From the NCBI GenBank assembly GCA_016298065.1, contig JAEDDN010000003.1, forward strand, positions 124,001 through 188,000: 64,000 nucleotides of DNA. Reading direction: 5' to 3'. Below the pieces are notes generated by a model. It was not told where the DNA came from, made no database searches, and was given only the letters and a program-made list of their open reading frames with translations. Shown piece by piece: positions 52,526 to 59,132 of this stretch. Made by a program: the position numbers and the translations under genes. Position 1 is the stretch's first letter, and every line of letters begins with the position of its first letter. Origin of the DNA: Oscillospiraceae bacterium. Its GTDB lineage: Bacteria > Bacillota > Clostridia > Oscillospirales > Ruminococcaceae.

Positions 52526-53737
52526 ATGAAAATTCTTGTAATCAATGCAGGTAGCTCTTCGTTAAAATATCAGCTTATTGATATGACAACCGAAGGAGTT
52601 ATCGCAAAAGGTAACTGTGAAAGAATAGGAACTCCCGAAAGCTCTATAACACACAATACAGCTGACGGTAAGAAGTTTAAGTACGATGTGTATTTTCCTA
52701 CACATACCGAAGCCTTCGAAAAGCTTGTTGAGGTTTTAACCACAGGCGAGGGTAAGGTAGTAGACGATTTAAGTGAGATTTCCGCTGTAGGTCACAGAAT
52801 CGTGCAGGGCGGTAAATACTTCTCCGAATCTGTTTTGGTTACAGACGAGGTTAAAAAGATTATAAGCAGTATTTCCGACTTGGCTCCGCTTCACAATCCT
52901 GCGCATATTCAGGCTATAGAAGCTTGCCAAAAGGTGCTTGATAAGTCTGTTCCGCAGATAGTTGTTTTTGATACTGCTTTCCATCAGACAATGCCGCCTA
53001 AAGCATATATGTACGCTTTGCCGTATGAATATTACGAAAAGTATCAGATAAGAAAATACGGCTTCCATGGTACATCACACCGTTTTGTAACCGCAAGATA
53101 CGCTGAGCTTACAGGTAGTGACATCACTACTAAAAAGATTGTAACCTGTCACCTCGGCAACGGTTCATCTATTTCTGCAGTTGACGGCGGTAAGTGCGTA
53201 GATACTACTATGGGCTTTACTCCTTTAGACGGTCTTATTATGGGTACTCGTTCAGGTGCTGTTGACCCGTCGGTTGTTCTTTACATTATGAAAAATCAAA
53301 ATTTAACTCCTGATGAAATGAATGACCTTCTCAATAAAAAATCCGGCTTTTTAGGACTTTCGGGAACAACAAGCGATTCTCGTGACCTTATAAAAGCCGC
53401 TGACGAAGGAAGCGTACCGGCACAGATTGCAGTCAGAATGTTAAGATATCAAATCAAAAAATACATCGGTGCCTTTGCGGCTGCTATGGGCGGATTAGAC
53501 GCAGTTGTCTTTACAGGCGGTATCGGAGAAAACTCCGACAGCTTAAGAGAAGAAGTTTGCACTGATATGGAATTCTTCGGACTTAAAATAGACCTTGATA
53601 AGAACCAAAAGCTAAATCGTGGCGAGGGTAAAATCTCGGCTGATGATTCTAAGATTGAAGCGTGGATTATTCCTACAAACGAAGAGCTTTTGATTGCAAG
53701 AGATACAAAGAAAATTGTCGAAGGCTTAAATAAGTAA
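52526..53737 (+). CDS. ackA: Acetate kinase
   Basis: Converts acetyl phosphate and ADP to acetate and ATP, a main energy step of fermentation. The frame opens at 52484, but the ATG at 52526 (GAGG nine bases before) starts the family motif MKILVINAGSSSLKYQLID, 403 residues. Further motifs: GHRIVQGGKYF, FDTAFHQTMPPKAYMYALPY, GFHGTSHRFV, CHLGNGSSISAVDGGKCVDTTMGFTPLDGLIMGTRSG (cited as blocks HLGNGSS and TMGFTPL) and VFTGGIGENS. pta, the usual partner, is not adjacent. Codon use is strongly biased, as expected for a highly expressed gene. Confidence 0.96.
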   Translation: MKILVINAGSSSLKYQLIDMTTEGVIAKGNCERIGTPESSITHNTADGKKFKYDVYFPTHTEAFEKLVEVLTTGEGKVVDDLSEISAVGHRIVQGGKYFSESVLVTDEVKKIISSISDLAPLHNPAHIQAIEACQKVLDKSVPQIVVFDTAFHQTMPPKAYMYALPYEYYEKYQIRKYGFHGTSHRFVTARYAELTGSDITTKKIVTCHLGNGSSISAVDGGKCVDTTMGFTPLDGLIMGTRSGAVDPSVVLYIMKNQNLTPDEMNDLLNKKSGFLGLSGTTSDSRDLIKAADEGSVPAQIAVRMLRYQIKKYIGAFAAAMGGLDAVVFTGGIGENSDSLREEVCTDMEFFGLKIDLDKNQKLNRGEGKISADDSKIEAWIIPTNEELLIARDTKKIVEGLNK

Positions 53738-53760
53738 TTTTTAGGGTAAAATATTATTAA

Positions 53761-53799
53761 AAATACCGGATTAAAACTTTTGGTTTTAATCCGGTATTT
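53761..53799 (+). terminator. Terminator after ackA
   Basis: Perfect 17-bp stem (AAATACCGGATTAAAAC and its complement) with a 5-base loop. Confidence 0.85.
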
Positions 53800-53870
53800 A
53801 ATTTGCTCTTTTAAATGCAGTTTGTTTCTGTAAAGCTATATACATTTACAGCTGTTGCCCTTTGTGCTTT

Positions 53871-54071
53871 TTAGTCGACGACTTCGTTTCTTCTGAACAA
53901 AAGGGAAATACACCATATACCTGCAAGAGCTACAAGTGTGAAGATTATTCTGCTTATAACAGCAGCCTGACCGCCGAACAGCCAGCCGACAAGGTCAAAC
54001 TTAAATAAGCCGATAAGACCCCAGTTGATAGCGCCGATAATTACAAGTACTAACGCTGTTTTATCTAACAT
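53871..54071 (-). CDS. DUF378 family small membrane protein
   Basis: 66 residues with two hydrophobic helices. The family pattern ALVLVIIGAINWGLIGLFKFDLV, followed by SRIIFTLVALAGIW, is clear. Its function is unknown. It is transcribed alone on the minus strand, divergent from the NERD gene; the ribosome site is AGGTTAAGG-like and somewhat far from the ATG. Confidence 0.9.
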   Translation of the reverse strand: MLDKTALVLVIIGAINWGLIGLFKFDLVGWLFGGQAAVISRIIFTLVALAGIWCISLLFRRNEVVD

Positions 54072-54197
54072 AACAGTTTTACCTTAACCTTTCTGAAATA
54101 TAACTTTGCCCGTTAGCTTTAATCATTCTGCTGCGAGCACAACAATGTGTAAAAGCCTGCATTTGCAAACTTTTCATTAAATATTATGTTCAATAAA

Positions 54198-54225
54198 TTG
54201 CAAAATTATTCAGTTGTGTTAAAAT
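54198..54225 (+). promoter_or_regulatory. Promoter of the NERD gene
   Basis: TTGCAA (54198-54203), 16-base spacer, TAAAAT (54220-54225). Confidence 0.5.
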
Positions 54226-54257
54226 AGTAAAAGAGAATAATTTTTTCGGAGGCTTTT

Positions 54258-54920
54258 ATGGATTCACAATTAAGAACTTTAATAGCGGTTATTATTTTAA
54301 TCGTAATGGTAATTATAGGATATTTTTTATATCAGCAATATAAAAAAAGCAAAAATAAAAAAATCGGCAGACGTGGAGAAAAAAGCGTTGCAAGAAAGCT
54401 AAACGCAATTTGTCGAAAAAAAGGTTTTAGAGTAATACACGACCTTTATCTTCCGCTTTATGATAAAACAACCCAAATCGACCATGTTGTTATAGGTGAT
54501 TTCGGTATAATGGTAGTTGAAACAAAAGCGCTAAACGGCGAGATTTACGGCTCGGCAGAAGATGAATGCTGGGCGCAGGTTATAGGCACTAAAAAGAATC
54601 GCCACTATAATCCTTTAAAGCAAAACGCCGCTCATATTGACTGTATGCGTCATATACTTAAAAAAGACGGCGTTTATGTAGTAGTTATCGACAGCCTTGT
54701 GGTTTTCTCAAGTAAAAACGTTTACCTTAATATCGAAAAGGGTATGCCGGTAATTACCTTAAATCTTTTAAAGAAATATTTTAAAAAGCCAAAATATAAT
54801 AAAGACGCAAATGTTGACATTGATAAGGTTTATAATACTCTGATGAAATACCGCATAACCGATAAAGAGCGTATAAAGGCTCACAACAAAAACGTAAAGG
54901 AAATGAAAAATAAATTTTAA
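54258..54920 (+). CDS. Membrane-anchored NERD-domain protein
   Basis: 220 residues. One N-terminal membrane helix (TLIAVIILIVMVIIGYFLY) then a NERD (nuclease-related) domain: GRRGEKSVARKLNAI, VIHDLYLPLYDKTTQIDHVVIGDFGIMVVETKALNGEIYG (blocks QIDHVVIG and VVETK give the restriction-endonuclease-like D...ExK core) and NPLKQNAAHIDCMRHIL. Whether it cleaves nucleic acid is unproven for most of the family. GGAGG upstream. It is followed closely by two small membrane proteins. Confidence 0.88.
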   Translation: MDSQLRTLIAVIILIVMVIIGYFLYQQYKKSKNKKIGRRGEKSVARKLNAICRKKGFRVIHDLYLPLYDKTTQIDHVVIGDFGIMVVETKALNGEIYGSAEDECWAQVIGTKKNRHYNPLKQNAAHIDCMRHILKKDGVYVVVIDSLVVFSSKNVYLNIEKGMPVITLNLLKKYFKKPKYNKDANVDIDKVYNTLMKYRITDKERIKAHNKNVKEMKNKF

Positions 54921-54931
54921 GGAGCACTTTA

Positions 54932-55054
54932 ATGTTATTTTATCCGCAAAACAATGACGATAAACCGTCGGTTAAAAAAATAATAATATATTCCGTATCC
55001 ATTTTTGTGCTTCTTGTATTGCTCGGATATGTAGGCACAAAATTCGGCTGGTAA
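54932..55054 (+). CDS. 40-residue single-pass membrane peptide
   Basis: ATG at 54932 with AAGGAG at good spacing, 11 bases after the NERD gene's stop; TAA at 55052-55054. The product opens MLFYPQNNDDKPSVKK and then has one strong hydrophobic helix (IIIYSVSIFVLLVLLGYVG) and a short tail. I do not recognise a family. The ribosome site, spacing and typical codon use argue that it is translated with its neighbours. Confidence 0.6.
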   Translation: MLFYPQNNDDKPSVKKIIIYSVSIFVLLVLLGYVGTKFGW

Positions 55055-55073
55055 TTATCTTACAAGAGAACGA

Positions 55074-55508
55074 TTGCATAATAAGGCGCAAGAGGTGAGA
55101 AAGATAAAATCAGATACTGTAAGAAAAAAAGTTATCGCCTTGATAATTCCTGTTTTAGCGGCTTTAATTTATATTTTAAAAGACTTTTTTATAACGCTTG
55201 GAGATTTTTTGCCGCCTTGTGTTATTCACTATGTTACGGGCTATTACTGCCCGGGGTGCGGAAATACAAGAAGCGTTACTGCCTTGCTGCACGGCGACAT
55301 AATAGCCTCCTTGCATAACAACGTAACGCCTCTTGTAATTTTAATTTTGTGTTTGGGGTTTTATATAGAATATGTTTTTTCTGCTTTCGGAAAAGATGTA
55401 AAAATCCTACCTCGAAGCAAATGGGTGATAATAGTTTTCTCTATACTTATGATAAGCTATTTTATCCTTAGAAACTTTATCCCTCAGATAGCCCCTACCA
55501 GCGCTTAA
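55074..55508 (+). CDS. DUF2752 membrane protein
   Basis: 144 residues if the TTG at 55074 is the start (AAGAGA just upstream); a GTG at 55095 is possible. About three membrane helices. The family signature is YCPGCGNTRSVTALLHGDI (CPxCGxTR-type), with two cysteines that could bind metal. The function is unknown. It follows the 40-residue peptide by 19 bases and is convergent with the CAP gene; only three bases separate their stops. Confidence 0.87.
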   Translation: MHNKAQEVRKIKSDTVRKKVIALIIPVLAALIYILKDFFITLGDFLPPCVIHYVTGYYCPGCGNTRSVTALLHGDIIASLHNNVTPLVILILCLGFYIEYVFSAFGKDVKILPRSKWVIIVFSILMISYFILRNFIPQIAPTSA

Positions 55509-55511
55509 AAG

Positions 55512-56606
55512 CTATTTTATAAATATCTGAACCCAATACTTAACGCCGCCGATTTCTGTTAATCCTACAGCCATACCGGTGAATTTATTTGATAAAATAT
55601 TCGCTCTGTGGCCCGAGGAATTCATCCAAGCATTCATAACGGAGTTTGCGTTTTGCTGACCGTAGGCTATGTTTTCGCCGACAGCGGTGTAGGGGATACC
55701 TGCTTCGCTTACGGCTGTAAAACAGCTTGTTGAGTTAGGTCTTGTGTGAGAGAATAAAACGGTTATTTCCTTTGCTCTTAAGTCTGCTACTGCTTGCAGG
55801 TCATTGCGATAGGTAAGTGCAGGTAAGCCGTTTGCGGTACGCTGTTTGTTTACTATTTCAAAAACCTGCATAGCTTCACTCTTTGCAGTAGATGCATTAG
55901 ACGAAGCAGTGCCGTTTGATGTGGTACTTGACGGCGGGGCAGACGGAGTGATAGTAACATAAGATTTATCGGAACCCAAATATGAAGAAAGGGTACTGTT
56001 TATGTAATCGAGCAGGGAAGAGGAGTTTGACTGTGTCGAATTACCGTTACCGGCACAACTGTTTGATGAAGAATTTTGTGCACAGCTGTTATTTTGAGTA
56101 TTTGCCTTTTCAGAAGAATTTACAGGGCAGGAACTTTGCGAATTTACTGCGCAGGAATTGTCAGCACAGGTGTTTTTATCGCACGAATTATCAGTGCAGG
56201 TATTTTGCTTGCAATTTGCCTGTGTACAGTCGGTCTTATTGCAATCGGTTGGGGCACAGCTACTATTATTACATTCTGCGTTTTCGGATTTACTGTCACA
56301 GTTTGTCTGTACGTCACAAGCTTTGCTTGCTTGCTCGCAGCTTATATTGTCATCATTTGATGCGTCATTACATGTCGTTTGAGCTTTATTAGCTTTGTTT
56401 ACGGCGTCGGTTATGTCTTTAACAATATCAGTAATTTCATTGTTGTCACAGGTTGTTGGCTTATCATCATTTACCGTACACTCATTCGTTATATTTTCAG
56501 ACGCAATGTTCGCACAAGAATTATCGGTGTCAATCTGTTTAGACGAATTGCCTGTGTACAATAACATCATGGATAAGCACAACAACGATGATAGTAATTT
56601 TTTCAT
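55512..56606 (-). CDS. Secreted CAP-domain protein with a cysteine pentad repeat
   Basis: 364 residues. N-terminal signal peptide (KKLLSSLLCLSMMLLYTG), a long linker of about 215 residues rich in Cys, Asn, Ser and Thr, and a C-terminal CAP/SCP domain (about 240-364) with NKQRTANGLPAL, HTRPNSTSC, VGENIAYG and SSGHRANIL as in YkwD-like bacterial CAP proteins. The linker has 19 cysteines between residues 31 and 184; nine of them, 112 to 152, fall exactly every fifth residue. CAP domains in bacteria have varied roles, including wall and spore-coat association; the role here is unknown. Confidence 0.88.
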   Translation of the reverse strand: MKKLLSSLLCLSMMLLYTGNSSKQIDTDNSCANIASENITNECTVNDDKPTTCDNNEITDIVKDITDAVNKANKAQTTCNDASNDDNISCEQASKACDVQTNCDSKSENAECNNSSCAPTDCNKTDCTQANCKQNTCTDNSCDKNTCADNSCAVNSQSSCPVNSSEKANTQNNSCAQNSSSNSCAGNGNSTQSNSSSLLDYINSTLSSYLGSDKSYVTITPSAPPSSTTSNGTASSNASTAKSEAMQVFEIVNKQRTANGLPALTYRNDLQAVADLRAKEITVLFSHTRPNSTSCFTAVSEAGIPYTAVGENIAYGQQNANSVMNAWMNSSGHRANILSNKFTGMAVGLTEIGGVKYWVQIFIK

Positions 56607-56772
56607 AATAATTACAACCTTTCTTAAGTTTATATAAATATTGTAACATAGCTGTAATTTAAATCAACGCAAAATGTTTGGCAATAAATTTACCGTATTT
56701 TTAACTGATTTGTTAGAGGATTTGAAATTCAGAAAAATATTAGGCATAAAAAGGCTTTAATGATATAAAAAA

Positions 56773-56809
56773 AGAATATGCCCACACCGTTTAGGTGTGG
56801 ACATATTCT
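56773..56809 (-). terminator. Terminator after tRNA-Ala
   Basis: On the minus strand AGAATATGTCCACACC pairs with GGTGTGGGCATATTCT (one wobble), loop TAAAC, then TTTTTTTATA, directly after the tRNA. Confidence 0.88.
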
Positions 56810-56811
56810 TT

Positions 56812-56887
<76 letters not shown>

Positions 56888-56929
56888 AAAGACAAAATAA
56901 GTATAACATATAAAGATAAATTTTGCAAA

Positions 56930-57854
56930 TTAAATAGAGCACATCAAACTGTTATAAAATCCGACGTGCTCTATTTTTCACTTTCAGTATTCAATTTTTT
57001 GTCCTTTCTTTTTATATCGTTACATTGATATAAACCTTTTAATAATATTCACTTTTTAATTTATATTCTAACGGCGTTAAAACCGGCTAAAATAATTGTG
57101 GATTTTCCTTTTTTACTTTGGAAACCTGTCGTAAACAAATACCTCAAATACTATAATAAGCTTAAAATTTTTATATTGTCTTATGTAAGACGATGCTTTT
57201 TTTACCTGATATAATTATTTACTATATCCACCTTTAATTTTAAGTATCAATCTATTCGTTTTATAGACTGATTTTTCGCTAAGACTTAAATAACATCATA
57301 TTATTTAAGAATCCTTACCTATTACCACGGTTATTCTCCTTTAAATCAAGGTCATAAACTTATAAACTAAAACATTTTCATTACTTCCCATAACCGATTT
57401 GTAAAGGAATACTTTGCTTTTTATTGCTTTAAAAGCAACTCATCATAAACTTTTTGGCGTAACCACATTCTTTCTTTTTATTTAGCATAATGCCATTGCA
57501 ATTTCGTTACAATAAATATAAATTCCGTTTTTACATTTACCATACAAGGTATTGCAACCTTTCGATTTAACGAACTATCTTAACGAATAATCGTCGAGTA
57601 TATATTCATCATTTTTTGACGGCCCGCCATAAACCAAGCCACCAAACTGCTGCCACGCCTAACTTTTAAATAAACTTATAAGCTTTGATATCGTATATCA
57701 GAAGACCTAATCTCTGATTCCCTTAATATCCTTTTAATACAGTTTAGGATATACTTCTAAGATATTCCGTTAAATTCTGTGAAATGACTTCTTCGTTCAT
57801 TGGCAACATCTTCTTTCCTTAATAAGCTTTTAGTTTTGACTTGTTTCTTATCTT
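56930..57854 (-). ncRNA. Candidate large structured non-coding RNA (ROOL/GOLLD-like)
   Basis: Over 900 bases with no usable ORF on either strand behind a consensus minus-strand promoter. Near the 5' end AAACAA-TCAAA-ACTA-AAGCTT (complement of 57824-57846) pairs block by block with a segment near 57132-57162, closing a domain of about 700 nt. Inside are local hairpins, e.g. CTTAAATAA/TTATTTAAG (57285-57309), a 10-bp stem at 57246-57272, GTCTTA/TAAGAC (57178-57191), GATATA/TATATC (57208-57228), TTGCTTT/AAAGCAA (57424-57438), plus longer-range CGGTTAT/ATAACCG (57328-57396) and TTGCAAT/ATTGCAA (57496-57557). After the closing helix come an 8-bp hairpin (57011-57034) and a GAGCAC/GTGCTC stem (56932-56976) before tRNA-Ala. 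The RNA family is not certain. Confidence 0.65.
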
Positions 57855-57860
57855 GATTAA

Positions 57861-57889
57861 ATAATACCATACACTTTATCACTTGTCAA
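57861..57889 (-). promoter_or_regulatory. Promoter of the large RNA candidate
   Basis: Minus strand TTGACA (complement of 57884-57889), 17-base spacer, TATTAT (complement of 57861-57866). Confidence 0.8.
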
Positions 57890-57967
57890 TAGTTTTTTTG
57901 AACTTTTTAAAGAAAAGTTATTGACATTATACAATAAATATTGTCGGTATATTTGTGTAAAAAATCA

Positions 57968-57996
57968 TTTACAAAAATCAGTAAATACTATATACT
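57968..57996 (+). promoter_or_regulatory. Promoter of the DUF1292 gene
   Basis: TTTACA (57968-57973), 17-base spacer, TATACT (57991-57996), 50 bases before the ATG. Confidence 0.6.
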
Positions 57997-58045
57997 AAAT
58001 ATAATGCGTTGCAAATTTGAGAAATTATTTTAACGGAGGATTACA

Positions 58046-58390
58046 ATGAGCGATAAAAATAATAATGATGAATTAGAGATGGATTACTCTCCCGATATAC
58101 TTACTTTAGTAGATGAAGAAGGCGTTGAACAGGAGTTTGAGCTTTTAGACGTTATAGAGGTTGACGACCAAAGATATTTTGCGTTTTTGCCGTATTATGA
58201 GGACGCTCAAAAGGCTTTGGAATCTGACGCCGAGCTTGTTGTTTTAAAGTCTGAAATGGTTGACGGTGAGGAAATGCTCGCTTCAATCGACGACGATGAC
58301 GAATACGACAGAATAGGCAATATGTTTTTGGAAAAGCTCGCTGATATGTTCGAAGAGGACTTTGAAGAGTTTTCGGGTGAGCTTCAATAA
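58046..58390 (+). CDS. DUF1292 acidic protein (YrzB-like)
   Basis: 114 residues, strongly acidic. The core ILTLVDEEGVEQEFELLDVIEVDDQRYFAFLP is the DUF1292 signature; the C-terminal part is a run of Asp and Glu residues. Its function is unknown; in many Firmicutes it sits beside ruvX-yrzL, which is not the case here. AACGGAGG upstream. Divergent from the large RNA and followed by the 6S RNA candidate. Confidence 0.9.
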   Translation: MSDKNNNDELEMDYSPDILTLVDEEGVEQEFELLDVIEVDDQRYFAFLPYYEDAQKALESDAELVVLKSEMVDGEEMLASIDDDDEYDRIGNMFLEKLADMFEEDFEEFSGELQ

Positions 58391-58422
58391 TATATAGTAA
58401 ACTTGCCTTACAAAAATTACTA

Positions 58423-58450
58423 TTGTTAAAGATGATTTTTGTGGTATACT
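58423..58450 (+). promoter_or_regulatory. Promoter of the 6S RNA candidate
   Basis: TTGTTA (58423-58428), 16-base spacer, TATACT (58445-58450). Confidence 0.6.
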
Positions 58451-58456
58451 ATAAAT

Positions 58457-58695
58457 GTAAACAGGATTAAAAAGTCATATCATTTTTTGAATACTCTCTG
58501 CCTTGCTTAGTTAGTGCAGCTTATAATAATCCAACAATTATTTAAAGGGAGCTTATCTCGATTATCGGATTGCAGACCTCCCCTTAAACGCTTGACGCTT
58601 AAGGGAAGAAGGGAGCATGGTAGATAAAGGCGGCACCCACCTGCGTACAGCGGGTTTTTATTACTGCACGACTTCAAGGCGGACTGTAATTGTTA
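58457..58695 (+). ncRNA. ssrS: Probable 6S RNA (SsrS), RNA polymerase regulator
   Basis: No ORF; a single long imperfect hairpin fits the 6S plan. Closing stem: GCCTTG (58500-58505) with CAAGGC (58675-58680) and GTGCAG with CTGCAC. Upper part: TTATCT with AGATAA, GACCTCCC facing GGGAGCATGG, and an apical hairpin CCTTAAACG-CTTGA-CGCTTAAGG. A small hairpin (CCTGC-GTACA-GCGGG) lies on the 3' side of the central bubble, as in Firmicutes 6S RNAs. It would bind sigma-A polymerase as an open-promoter mimic. The assignment is by structure and motif memory, not by a search. Confidence 0.7.
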
Positions 58696-58698
58696 ATT

Positions 58699-58733
58699 AA
58701 ACGTCGGAGCGACTTTGTCGCCCCGACGTTTCT
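58699..58733 (+). terminator. Terminator after 6S RNA candidate
   Basis: AAACGTCGG-A-GCGAC / GTCGC-C-CCGACGTTT (14 pairs, one mismatch), TTT loop. Confidence 0.8.
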
Positions 58734-59132
58734 TACTTATAAAAACAAACGCAAGACAAATCTACTATATTATATATAAGACGGTTGATGATTTATTTTT
58801 TCTATATATAGTTTGTGTTCGGCGACTGTTTTTGACGGTAAATTATAAAAAGAGTAAATTTGTATTTTTTACCAAACATACAAGATATAGTGTTCAATAT
58901 TTTCCATAAAAATTAAAAGGTCAAACGGATAAAGAAATTGCGAGATTTTTAAAAATTCTCGATGATTTTCTCTAGTTTGTGCAGTATTAACGAAAAAACG
59001 CAAAAAAATTTTTTTTGAGGATATTCTATTGACTTTAGCCGCTTTATATACTACAATAAATAAAAACGAAAAACACAAGATATTGTTGTTGATCTTAAAG
59101 TTAGATACTACAAAATGTATGACGAGGGGAAG
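58734..59132 (+). promoter_or_regulatory. nrdD upstream region with promoter and possible NrdR boxes
   Basis: No gene seen. Promoter TTGACT (59029-59034), 17 bases, TACAAT (59052-59057). ACACAAGATATTGTTG (59073-59088), just past the expected start point, and ATACAAGATATAGTGT (58878-58893) resemble the NrdR box (consensus near ACACAATATATTGTGT). Usual NrdR boxes come in pairs about three helical turns apart; these are not spaced that way, so the assignment is tentative. Confidence 0.5.

Noticed and set aside
56076..56564. Several plus-strand ORFs rich in Cys opposite the CAP gene
   Set aside because: Antisense shadows of the cysteine repeat; no ribosome sites or promoters.
57001..57850. Decayed protein gene in the long gene-free block
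   Set aside because: No frame in either direction keeps protein-like composition, while end-to-end pairing and a promoter favour an RNA; a search is still needed.
58457..58695. SRP RNA, tmRNA or RNase P RNA at this locus
   Set aside because: The SRP signature GGAAG..AGCAG, a tmRNA alanine acceptor and RNase P core motifs are not visible; the single long hairpin fits 6S better.
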